In this document: positions 1 to 6,589 of the stretch, in pieces
Layout: every line of letters starts with the position of its first letter
How positions within the stretch are numbered: the first letter of the stretch is position 1
NCBI GenBank assembly: GCA_963783945.1
Contig: CAWAPS010000035.1
Span: 1-10,184, forward strand
DNA length: 10,184 nt
Direction of reading: 5' to 3'
Origin: CAWAPS01 sp963783945
GTDB lineage: Bacteria > Actinomycetota > Acidimicrobiia > Acidimicrobiales > Palsa-688
Notes under the pieces: generated by a model
What the model saw: only the letters and a program-made list of their open reading frames with translations
Database searches by the model: none
What the model was told of the DNA's origin: nothing
Program-made: the position numbers and the translations under genes

Positions 1-1379
1 CCGCTTGGGGCATAGGCGCTGAACATGCCGGTGTTGACGTTCGCCGCTCCGGCACGTAGCCGGCGAGCCACCGCAGTGGCGGCCGCCGTGTTGGCGCCGT
101 AGACCTGGGACGAAAGCCCATAGACGCTGTCGTTGGCTATCCGCACCGCGTCGTCGATGTCGTCGTAACCGATGACGCCGAGAACGGGCCCGAAGATCTC
201 CTCCTGCGCAGCGGGATTCGAGTTGTCCGGCAGGTCCAGCACGGTGGGCTCGAAGTAGTAGCCCTTGTCCAGGCCGGACGGACGGCCGCCCCCGCAAACG
301 ACCTTCCCGCCATGTTCTTCGGCGAGTGAGACGAACCGCTCGCAGCGCTCTCGCTGGGCCGCGCTGATCACCGGGCCCAGCATGGTCGTCGGATCGGTCG
401 GCTTGCCTACTTTCAAGTGACCGAAGATGGCAGCCACGCTTTCCAGGACTTGGGCTTTCGCTTCTTTCGGCACCAGCATTCTCGTCGCCGCCACGCATGC
501 CTGCCCGGACGTCATGGCGACCACGGCAGCCGCGCCCTGGCCTACCCGGTGCAGGGCGTCATCCAGGTATATCTGAGCCGACTTGCCGCCGAGCTCCAGA
601 GCCACCCTCTTCACAGTGGTAGCGGCCTGAGCCAGGATCATGCGGCCGACGGCCGTGGACCCGGTGAAGGAGACCATGTCCACGGCCGGATCGGTGGTCA
701 ACAGTTCTGCTCCCGCGGATCCGTCTTCGATGATCACGCTGAACACTCCGGCCGGGAGGCCGGCGGCTTCGGCCGCCTCGGCGAAGGCGAGAGACGATAT
801 CGGCGTCAGGGGGCTAGGCCGTAGGATCACCGAATTGCCGGCCATCAGGGCCGGAATTAGCTTTTGGAAGCCCATGATCACTGCGGCGTTGTACGGAGTG
901 ATCGCACTGACCACGCCAACAGGCTCGTAGCGGCGCACACTCACCACCACCCGACCGGTGACCAGATCATCGACGGGGACGGGGTTCGGCTCTTCCTCGG
1001 GGAGAGACAGGTACAGGTCGATGGCGTTACGGGCGAAGGTGATGCTCGAACCGAACTGCGTCCCTTCGGCGAACCTGGTCGGCTGGCCCGCTTCGGCGAC
1101 CATGGTCTCGACCCACCGGTCCTTGAGCGACACCAGATGATCCACGAAGTGGTGCAGGACCTTGGCCCGGTCGCGGGCGGTTAGCCCGGCCCAGCTTCCC
1201 TCGTCGAAGGAACGGCGGGCGGAGCGGACCGCCCGGCGGATCTCGTCGAGCGGAGTGACCAATAGCTCGCAAACAGTGGTCTCATCGGCCGGATTCTCGA
1301 CCGCAAGGACCTTGTCGCCTCCGACCCAACGGCCGTCGACGTAAGAGCCGCGCTGCCCGATCAACTCCGTCGCAGCCAC
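1..1379 (-). CDS. Aldehyde dehydrogenase family protein (NAD(P)-dependent), C-terminus cut by window edge
   Basis: Oxidises an aldehyde to the carboxylic acid in the cytoplasm using NAD(P)+; the substrate cannot be told. The visible part is 459 complete residues, and only the last 20-40 residues of a usual 480-500 aa ALDH are missing. Seen in order: cofactor-domain ITPYNAAV (about 160-167, equivalent of the PWNFP loop with Asn164), GNSVILRPSP (181-190), FTGSTAVGRMI (238-248), LELGGKSA with general-base Glu262, GQACVAATR with nucleophile Cys295, and EEIFGPV (393-399) which contacts the nicotinamide ribose. The GTG start is preceded by AAGGGAGG at 1386-1393 with a 6-nt gap, which fixes the start. 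Odd point: the usual Lys-Pro-x-Glu of the cofactor pocket reads Arg187-Pro-Ser-Pro190. It is divergent from the phosphotransferase gene and probably shares its control region. The family call is secure; the substrate is unknown. Confidence 0.95.
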   Translation of the reverse strand, partial: MAATELIGQRGSYVDGRWVGGDKVLAVENPADETTVCELLVTPLDEIRRAVRSARRSFDEGSWAGLTARDRAKVLHHFVDHLVSLKDRWVETMVAEAGQPTRFAEGTQFGSSITFARNAIDLYLSLPEEEPNPVPVDDLVTGRVVVSVRRYEPVGVVSAITPYNAAVIMGFQKLIPALMAGNSVILRPSPLTPISSLAFAEAAEAAGLPAGVFSVIIEDGSAGAELLTTDPAVDMVSFTGSTAVGRMILAQAATTVKRVALELGGKSAQIYLDDALHRVGQGAAAVVAMTSGQACVAATRMLVPKEAKAQVLESVAAIFGHLKVGKPTDPTTMLGPVISAAQRERCERFVSLAEEHGGKVVCGGGRPSGLDKGYYFEPTVLDLPDNSNPAAQEEIFGPVLGVIGYDDIDDAVRIANDSVYGLSSQVYGANTAAATAVARRLRAGAANVNTGMFSAYAPS

Positions 1380-1458
1380 CGCGAACCTCCCTTGAGGCGG
1401 TATAACATAGTTCTACCTTTTCAGGTAACTTGCTATTCGTCAAGGGGGAGGCTCGGTT
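1380..1458. promoter_or_regulatory. Divergent promoter region with imperfect inverted repeat (candidate operator)
   Basis: This 79-bp gap carries the ribosome binding sites of both divergent genes (AAGGGAGG read on minus at 1386-1393; AAGGGGGAGG on plus at 1442-1451). Between them, 1407-1436 is AT-rich and shows a broken dyad: ATAG-TT-ACCT on the left (1407-1418) and AGGT-AACT-CTAT on the right (1423-1436). The arm centres are offset by 1-2 nt, so the symmetry is imperfect. TATGTTATA-like -10 sequence can be read on the minus strand around 1401-1409. A shared regulator-binding site is inferred from position and symmetry only; no regulator gene lies in the window. Confidence 0.35.
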
Positions 1459-2529
1459 TTGCCCACCGAAAACACGGTCAACGTCCCGTCGACTCTGGAG
1501 GAGTTGACTAGGCCGAAGTGGCTCACTGCAGCGCTGGGCCAGAAATTCCCGGGCGTCAAGGTCGCCGGTGTGAAGCTCGGACCGGTCAAGACCCGCATAT
1601 CGACCAATGCCTTCTTCGAGATCGAATGCGACGGAGACGCCCCTGACGGTCTACCTCTCCACCTCTGCGCCAAGGGATACTTCTCCGATACAGGCAACTG
1701 GGCTTACCGTTCGGCTGGCGAATCCGAGGCCCATTTCTACCGACAGCGGGCCGCCATCACGGGGGTCCCGACCCTGCCGGGCGTCTACGCCGACGTCGAC
1801 CCCGAGTCCGGCCACGGCGTCGTCATCACCGGTGACATCGAGGCATCGGGTGCGACCTTCGTTGATCCCATGAAACCTCGGTCCGTCTCGGACATGTCAT
1901 CCAATCTCGAGTTGTACACCGTTCTGCACGGAAGATCGTGGATGCAGCCCTGGGTAGAACAGGAGGCTTGGTCAAGGCCGAAGATCTCCAGGACCCGGGG
2001 GGTGCGGAGCGTGGAGGAGATCCAGGCCCAGTTCGACGGGCCCCTCGGTGAAGCCGTACCGAAGGAAGCCAAAGATGCGGTGAAGCTGGTGGAGGCGTAC
2101 GGGAGCCTCCCCTCCCTCGTAGACACATCCCCTTCGTGGTGCATGATTCACGGAGACGCCCATATTGGCAACCTCTTCGCCGATGCCGGCGGGCGTCCCG
2201 GCCTTCTCGACTGGCAGTTGGTTCAGCGAGCCCCCTGGTACATCGATGTCGGATACCAGGTTGCGTCGTCACTCGATGTCGACGATCGTCGGAGCGCTGA
2301 AGAGGGCTTGCTAGACCACTACCTGGATCGCCTGGCTGCGGAGGGCGGGGGATCTCCCTCGTCCGAAGAGGCGCAGATGGGTTACTGTTGCGGCATCGTG
2401 TACGGCCTCTTCCTGTGGTCGATCACCCAGAAGGTGCGGCCGGAGATCACCAAGGTGCTGCTCGGCCGCTTGGGCACGGCGGCGGCTGATCACAACGCCT
2501 ACCAAGTAGTCCTGGCGGCCCGCTCCTGA
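1459..2529 (+). CDS. APH / ecdysteroid-kinase-like phosphotransferase family protein
   Basis: A 356-aa protein with the protein-kinase-like fold of the aminoglycoside phosphotransferase / choline kinase / ecdysteroid-kinase-like superfamily, which transfers phosphate from ATP to a hydroxyl on a small molecule. Seen: a candidate ATP-binding Lys72 in LHLCAKGYF, an alpha-C glutamate in GESEAHFYRQ (87-96), the catalytic loop HGDAHIGN (231-238) and the metal-binding DWQ (251-253) followed by APWYIDVGY. The length is normal for the family. The TTG start is preceded by AAGGGGGAGG seven nt upstream; no ATG fits. Such genes commonly sit in actinobacterial CoA-thioester catabolic clusters with acyl-CoA dehydrogenases and CaiB proteins, where their substrate is mostly unknown, and the neighbours here fit. 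The stop overlaps the ATG of a decayed CoA-transferase (TGATG-type coupling), so it probably headed an operon. A role in antibiotic resistance is unlikely, given the context and the DWQ form of the motif. Confidence 0.88.
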   Translation: MPTENTVNVPSTLEELTRPKWLTAALGQKFPGVKVAGVKLGPVKTRISTNAFFEIECDGDAPDGLPLHLCAKGYFSDTGNWAYRSAGESEAHFYRQRAAITGVPTLPGVYADVDPESGHGVVITGDIEASGATFVDPMKPRSVSDMSSNLELYTVLHGRSWMQPWVEQEAWSRPKISRTRGVRSVEEIQAQFDGPLGEAVPKEAKDAVKLVEAYGSLPSLVDTSPSWCMIHGDAHIGNLFADAGGRPGLLDWQLVQRAPWYIDVGYQVASSLDVDDRRSAEEGLLDHYLDRLAAEGGGSPSSEEAQMGYCCGIVYGLFLWSITQKVRPEITKVLLGRLGTAAADHNAYQVVLAARS

Positions 2530-2760
2530 TGCGCAGGCGGTCAGCGACATCTCTGTCGTCGAGATCGGCACTGGCGTATCCGCCAGCACGTGCGGAAAGG
2601 TGTTCGGCGATCTTAGGGCCCGACGTGGTCAAGGTGGAGTCCCCCAGTGGCGACCCTTCCAGTCGTTGTGCGATACGTGGTCCAGCGCGTGCCGCGCCTC
2701 GTATGCCTCTCAGTCGCTGGCGTCGGCGTAGCAGCAGGGTATCAAAGAGCGGACAATTGA
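2529..2760 (+). pseudogene. Remnant of a CaiB/BaiF (family III) CoA-transferase, N-terminal part, frameshifted
   Basis: Only the N-terminal Rossmann-like start of a family III CoA-transferase can be read. Frame with codons from 2531: DISVVEIGTGVSAST then CGKVFGDL (to 2614). An extra A at 2615 shifts the frame, and reading resumes at 2616 with GPDVVKVESPSGDP. Joined, the two segments give the canonical family opening (VVEIG...GK...DLGPDVVKVE..GDP). The ATG at 2529 overlaps the phosphotransferase stop, but it lies in the frame of the second segment, so there is also a lesion between 2529 and about 2540. After about 2660 similarity fades; a possible degenerate echo of the next conserved block (GIKERTIDC, near 2735-2760) sits in another phase. 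The remaining two thirds of a normal 390-400 aa protein, including the catalytic Asp, are missing. No functional product is expected. Confidence 0.72.
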
Positions 2761-3148
2761 CTGCACAGGTGTCTATGGCCGATCCTCCCCGGTGGGTTTC
2801 GAATCTGGAGCTGGCTAAGAGGAGGCGTGTAGGCGGTTCGATACTCCTTACCGATCTAGCGCCCAGGGGGAACACCAACGATCCTTCCTACAGCACGGCC
2901 CGGCTGACCGAGCTTGCCGGGAGGAGATATCAGAGAAGTGGAGTAACTTGATGTCGATGTCCAGTCGCGAGTGGGTTGAGCGCTCACGGTTTCGCCAACA
3001 CTCAGCACGGTGGGATGGACATGGGCCCTGACATCAGAGTGACATCAGACAAGTTCTCTGTGTCGGACGCCCGCGTGACTCCAAACCGGTACCGCGGGCT
3101 CGCAACCATCCTCCGCGGCAGAAGAGCTATCGCGGCGGCCACTTCACG
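2761..3148. other. Non-coding or eroded interval
   Basis: No supported gene is seen. The plus-strand open frame that runs to 2951 has no recognisable motif after the CoA-transferase remnant and reads as decayed sequence. The interval holds a TGAGCGCTCA palindrome (2977-2986) and two copies of TGACATCAGA (3029-3038 and 3040-3049), listed separately. It lies where the middle of a four-gene operon would be expected. Confidence 0.5.
3029..3049 (+). repeat. Two direct 10-bp repeats, 11-bp period
   Basis: TGACATCAGA occurs at 3029-3038 and again at 3040-3049, separated by one G. A spacing near one DNA helical turn is typical of paired protein-binding half-sites. It lies about 100 bp upstream of the second CoA-transferase remnant. 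A former promoter or operator is inference; simple local duplication explains it equally well. Confidence 0.6.
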
Positions 3149-3502
3149 ATGAGGGCGGTTCCTGGCGCTAAGGGCCATCCCTTGGACGGGATGCGGGTGC
3201 TGGACGTCTCCCGGCGCCTACCCGCCGTCTACACGACCAAGCTTCTCGCCGACGCCGATGCCGACGTAGTCAAGGTCGAACGAGTCGGGGGTGAGCCACT
3301 CCCGCGCTGGAATCTGAGCCATTCGATCTTCCAGGTAAAGGCGGCGGAGTTTTCCGCTATCTTTGCGCGTCGAAGAGTTCGGTGAGGCGGGACAGCGGAG
3401 GAAGCGGTTCTCCGGGCTGGGGATGTGGACGTTATCGTCGAGGACCTGCCCGGGGAACAGCTGAAGATCGAAGTGATCCGCGAGGAGCACCCGGGCAAGT
3501 GA
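3149..3502 (+). pseudogene. Second CaiB/BaiF CoA-transferase remnant, two frameshifts and truncated
   Basis: Three segments in two phases rebuild the N-terminal third of a family III CoA-transferase. Frame A (from 3149): LDGMRVLDVS, then TTKLLADADADVVKVERVGG and EPLPRWNLSHSI. Frame B (from about 3346): GVFRYLCASKSSVRRDS, matching the family's LF.YLN..KRSV.LDL block. Frame A again (from 3395): AEEAVLRAGDVDVIVEDLPG followed by a segment ending EEHPGK and TGA at 3500-3502, which matches the 'ADVLVENFRPG..... L....NP' block. The coding phase is lost near 3331-3345 and regained near 3386-3394. The protein ends where the family continues with its substrate and catalytic-Asp region, so it would be inactive. 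The stop overlaps the GTG of the next gene (GTGA), a trace of former translational coupling. Confidence 0.8.
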
Positions 3503-4308
3503 GCTCTTCCCAGATCGTTCAAACGCTGAGCGGTGACCTGGTCGACGAACATGCGGATCTTGACAGGCTGCTTGGCGCTGTACCCGACTGCGCCTGGAAG
3601 CTCCCGACCCCTGCGGTGGGCTGGGATATAAGTGCCAGCTTGAGTCACCTGTGCTTCTTCGATAGCAGTGCCACGCTGGCCGCCGCTGATCCGGAGAGCT
3701 TCGAAGTCCACCGCCGGCTGCTCCATGACGAGGTGGCGAACGGACGGAGACCCGATGTCGATCTGGGCCTTCGACTCGACCGCCCGGCGCTCTTGCTCGA
3801 GCAATGGCGCGAGGGCCTCCACCGCTTCATCGACACGATCGAGCAGGTCCCGTCGGACCGACGCGTGCCGTGGTACGGGCCGACCATGAGCCCGGCCAGT
3901 ATGGTGAGCGCGAGACTGATGGAAACTTGGGCGCACGGTGTCGACATCCGCGACGCTCTCTCGGTCCAGACGTTACCGTCAACTCGGCTTCGCCACATTT
4001 GCCACATCGGCTACGCGGCCCGCTCGTACGCGTTTGCCGCTCACGGCGTAGAAGATCCGGGCACACCAGTCCGGCTCTTCGTTCGGGCCCCTGACGGTGC
4101 CACATGGGCCTGGGGTCCCGCCGGTGCCGATGACACCATCTCGGGCGACGCTCTAGATGTGGCGCTTGTCTTCACCCAGCGGCGCCATCACCGCCGAACC
4201 TCGGTCCGTGCGACAGGTCAGGTGGCGAAGGTCTGGATCGAGATCGCCCAGGCCTTTGCCGGGCCCGGCACAGTGGCATCGGCGGACCGCTTGGCGGTCC
4301 ACGACTAG
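3499..4308 (+). CDS. TIGR03084 family metal-binding protein (mycothiol-dependent maleylpyruvate isomerase-like, DinB fold)
   Basis: A 269-aa cytoplasmic protein of the DinB / MDMPI superfamily. Seen: an N-terminal helical-bundle region with EHADLDRLL (17-25), TPAVGWDISASLSHLCFFD (37-55), and METWAHGVDIRD (141-152). His50, Glu142 and His146 form the H...ExxxH set that binds the divalent metal in mycothiol-dependent maleylpyruvate isomerase. A mixed C-terminal domain follows (VRLFVRAP, WAWGPAGADDTISGDALDVALV). These features match the actinobacterial TIGR03084 group, whose reaction is not established; a thiol (mycothiol)-assisted isomerisation or transfer is inferred from the fold. GTG 3499 is chosen because homologues begin shortly before the EHADLD helix, GAGGAG lies at 3482-3487 and it overlaps the preceding stop. 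The open frame extends to 3382, but that part is antiphase remnant of the CoA-transferase. The stop lies in a CTAG shared with the convergent gene. Confidence 0.88.
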   Translation: MSSSQIVQTLSGDLVDEHADLDRLLGAVPDCAWKLPTPAVGWDISASLSHLCFFDSSATLAAADPESFEVHRRLLHDEVANGRRPDVDLGLRLDRPALLLEQWREGLHRFIDTIEQVPSDRRVPWYGPTMSPASMVSARLMETWAHGVDIRDALSVQTLPSTRLRHICHIGYAARSYAFAAHGVEDPGTPVRLFVRAPDGATWAWGPAGADDTISGDALDVALVFTQRRHHRRTSVRATGQVAKVWIEIAQAFAGPGTVASADRLAVHD

Positions 4309-5474
4309 ATGGCGTCGTTCCGCCGGAGCCTGTCGATCTCGTCCCAGCTGCATCCAGCGCCGAGAAGCACCTCTTCAGTGTTCTGACCAAGTTCAGGAGC
4401 ATCCCACGCAGGGCGAGCGGGAGTGTCACTGAAGCGAACTGGCGAGCCGATGACGTCCTCACCGGAGGGCGAACGGGCGAGGTACCCGTTCTCCCAGACG
4501 CCGGGATCGGCGACGATGGCGGCGTAGTCCCGCACCGGAGCGTGTCGGATGTCGGATATCCGGAAGGCCGAGCACCACTCGGCGGTCGACCTCGTCCGGA
4601 ATAACGGCGCCAACTCGTCGTAGAGGGCCTCTCGCTCAGCCTTCCAGTACAGACCCATGCCGTACCTCTGGAGTAGGTCAGGACGACCCATCAGATCGAA
4701 GAACACCTTGCGGGATTCTCCCCGCACGCCGCAGATAGCGACGTGTCCGTCGGAAGTAGCGAAGACCGAGTAAAGGCCGGGTACGACAGGATTTCCGTGA
4801 TTGGCCCGTCCCGGAACTCGTCCGGTCATGAGATAGGTGGTGATCTCCCCGGCTTGGGCCCAGACCAGACCACCGAGCAACGAGGCGTCAACCCGTTGTC
4901 CCCTGCCCGTTCGAGCCCTCGCCACCAGTGCCGCCAGTATCCCGGCTGCCAAGTTTAGCGAACCGATATGGTCAGCGACCGTGGCCCCGATCGGGGTCAC
5001 ATCGCCGCCGTCCACTCCGGTGGTCGAGATGAGGCCGCCTGCCGCCTGCCCGCTCAAGTCATTGCCCTCCTGCTCGGAATCCGGACCGACAGGGCCAAAC
5101 GTCGATCCAGTGGCGTAGATAGCGCTCGGATTACGCCGAGCCACCGTCTCGTAACCCAGACCCCAGCGCTCCATCGTTCCGGGCTTGAAGTTGCTGATGA
5201 CCACATCGACCTTGTCGGCCAGCCGAAGGAACACGTCACGAGCCGCAAGCTTGCGAAGATCCAAGGTCACGCTGCGCTTCCCGCGGTTACAGGCTACGTA
5301 GTAGCCGGACCTGTTGTCATCAGACGAAACCGGCAGCGACCGGCTCTGATCACCATAGACGGGCAACTCGACCTTGATGACCTCCGCGCCCCAGTCCCCG
5401 AGCAACTCTGCAGCCTGCGGCCCCTGCACCACCAAGCCCACCTCGAGCACGCTCACCCCGTCCAACGCTCCCAT
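4305..5474 (-). CDS. CaiB/BaiF (family III) CoA-transferase, intact
   Basis: A 389-aa protein of normal length. Family III enzymes form interlocked dimers and move CoA between carboxylic acids through an aspartyl-CoA thioester; here the acids are unknown. Seen in order: ALDGVSVLEVG (3-13), LLGDWGAEVIKVELP (24-38), YYVACNRGKRSVTLDLR (58-74), VDVVISNFKPGTMERWGLG (89-107), NPSAIYATGSTFGPVGP (115-131), GNDLSGQAAGGL (137-148) with the likely catalytic Asp139, GQRVDASLL (192-200), GLYSVFATSDGHVAICG (233-249) and a C-terminal ELGQNTEEVL (361-370). ATG 5474 is the start expected for the family. Its Shine-Dalgarno is weak, and the frame stays open well upstream without conserved sequence. The gene starts only about 11 bp from the visible edge of an opposite-strand SDR remnant, so any promoter must lie inside that remnant. 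Its paralogues on the other strand (2529-3502) are dead, so it may be the surviving copy. Confidence 0.93.
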   Translation of the reverse strand: MGALDGVSVLEVGLVVQGPQAAELLGDWGAEVIKVELPVYGDQSRSLPVSSDDNRSGYYVACNRGKRSVTLDLRKLAARDVFLRLADKVDVVISNFKPGTMERWGLGYETVARRNPSAIYATGSTFGPVGPDSEQEGNDLSGQAAGGLISTTGVDGGDVTPIGATVADHIGSLNLAAGILAALVARARTGRGQRVDASLLGGLVWAQAGEITTYLMTGRVPGRANHGNPVVPGLYSVFATSDGHVAICGVRGESRKVFFDLMGRPDLLQRYGMGLYWKAEREALYDELAPLFRTRSTAEWCSAFRISDIRHAPVRDYAAIVADPGVWENGYLARSPSGEDVIGSPVRFSDTPARPAWDAPELGQNTEEVLLGAGCSWDEIDRLRRNDAI

Positions 5475-5484
5475 AAGACCCACA

Positions 5485-5935
5485 ATACTGCTGGTGAACG
5501 TGACCGACGAGGCGGACGTGGCCGCCATGGTCGGCCGGGCCGTCGCCGAATTCGGGCGTGTCGATGTGTTGTGTAACAACGCGCCTATCCCGGCATGGTC
5601 CGCAACTCGCGTTCTGTGACCGCCAAAGCCTCGCTTCGGACCTTCACCAAGGCGGTCGCTCTCGAGGTCGGCGAATACGGGATCCGCTGCAACTGTCTCG
5701 TGCCGGGCAGCGTGGACACCGACCTGTGGCGCAATTGGATCAAACGCATCGTGGACGAGCAGAACATCGATTTCGACACCCAGCGGCGCCCACCTACTCC
5801 GAGGCGTGGCACTGCGGGATATCTCGTCGTGTGAGGACGTTGCAAACCTGGCGCTCTTACTGGCCAGCGGAGAAAACCGCACCATCACCCGGACAATCCA
5901 TCCCCGTCGATGCCGGCGGGTACATGCAAGGATGA
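5485..5935 (+). pseudogene. SDR-family oxidoreductase pseudogene, N-truncated, internally deleted, frameshifted
   Basis: Four pieces of a short-chain dehydrogenase/reductase are visible. Piece 1 (5494-5583): VNVTDEADVAAMVGRAVAEF then GRVDVLCNNA, the helix before and the strand with the NNA(G) motif. Piece 2 (5595-5789): SVTAKASLRTFTKAVALEVG, then EYGIRCNCLVPGSVDTDLW, the YxxxK helix and the PG motif; the catalytic Tyr position reads Ser (codon 5613-5615) while Lys remains. Piece 3 (5791-5889): HLLRGVALRDISSCEDVANL then ALLLASGENRTIT. Piece 4 (5891-5935): GQSIPVDAGGYMQG and TGA, the usual SDR end. Single extra C residues at 5790 and 5890 explain the last two shifts. About 60 residues are missing between the first two pieces, and the N-terminal cofactor glycine motif is absent. 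It cannot make a working enzyme. The original was a classical, roughly 250-aa SDR. Confidence 0.88.
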
Positions 5936-6400
5936 CCACTGGAGAGTGAAACTCTCATCGCTGGCCCGGTCGTGACCATGCACCCGACTACGAAGTCGCC
6001 ATCGGAGACCAACGCGTCGATCGAAGGAAGTGACCCGCAGCGCGGTGACCCCCGACGGGGTCGGATCGCAGCTAGAGGATGCCTCAGCCGGTCATTCCGT
6101 CCCTCCAGCGCCGTGCGTAGATATCGATGCCACTTTTTCAACCGTGGCATTAACACCCGTAACCCGCGCCTCGTCATGAGAGGGATGTCTCCGCTGTTGT
6201 CAGCCGAGGGCCGGAGGAAGTACCGATAGCACCAATCTTGCTTAGCGTGCCGCTTGTAGGAGTTGCCGATCAGACGCCAACTAGATCGAGCTCGTCGGGA
6301 CGACCCAGTTCTACGCGGGACCCAGCTTGTTCGAATCGAAGGCGAGATCGAGACGGCGTAGGATTCCATGAGATCGTGGCCTGGACAGGAGGAACACGAC
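5936..6400 (-). pseudogene. Possible NTF2/SnoaL-like protein remnant in otherwise gene-free DNA
   Basis: No intact gene is seen here. Read on the minus strand, three scattered segments in one frame resemble the SnoaL/NTF2-like family in order: RLIGNSYKRHAKQ (near 6230-6285), GLRVLMPRLKKWHRYL (near 6120-6180), and IDALVSDGDFVVGCMVTTG (near 5965-6021), where the family often has a 'dLvaeGDxVvvrwtxtG' strand pair. The intervening sequence looks random and arginine-rich, and no start codon with a ribosome site is apparent. The end of the family (THxG...G.) is lost where the SDR remnant begins. This is a pattern-based guess; the remaining sequence holds nothing else I can support. Confidence 0.3.
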
Positions 6401-6499
6401 ATGCACAAGGCCAGTACCGAGGAACCGAGCGCTGTGACGCGGCGAGGCATTATCCACATGAATGCGGACGGATCGGAACCGTCATGCCTTGCCTGCTGA
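6401..6499 (+). CDS. Short 32-codon ORF with a perfect Shine-Dalgarno
   Basis: ATG at 6401 follows AGGAGGA (6387-6393) with a 7-nt gap, as good a ribosome binding site as any in the window. The 32-residue product starts MHKASTEEPSAVTRR, continues through IIHMNADGSEPS and ends CLAC, so two cysteines form a terminal CxxC. I do not recognise it. It is in the same frame as the large protein that starts at 6656, and after its TGA no other stop occurs in that frame before 6656. It may be a real leader peptide or small protein, or the surviving start of a gene broken by a stop. The surrounding decay makes the second option at least as likely. No membrane segment is visible. Confidence 0.3.
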   Translation: MHKASTEEPSAVTRRGIIHMNADGSEPSCLAC

Positions 6500-6589
6500 C
6501 GTCAGAACGGCAACCTTTTAGGGCCCCGCGCACTCGGTGCTCGTGACGGACATGAAGTTGCCCGTCGAAGTGGGTGCCTGAGCTTCCCC

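Noticed and set aside
417..1344. Several plus-strand ORFs of 60-135 codons over the aldehyde dehydrogenase
   Set aside because: They are shadows of the minus-strand gene, without ribosome sites or recognisable protein features.
3382..3498. Upstream start for the TIGR03084 gene
   Set aside because: This part is Gly/Arg-rich, belongs to the frameshifted CoA-transferase stub, and precedes the usual family start.
5475..5939. N-terminal extension of the minus-strand CoA-transferase (open frame to 5939)
   Set aside because: The extra 155 residues lack conserved sequence and lie antisense to the SDR remnant; homologues begin near ATG 5474.
5945..6080. Amidohydrolase N-terminus on the plus strand (TLIAGPVVTMHP and GRIAA-like strings)
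   Set aside because: The resemblance is short and broken, and the opposite strand gives a better ordered match to an NTF2/SnoaL-like protein.
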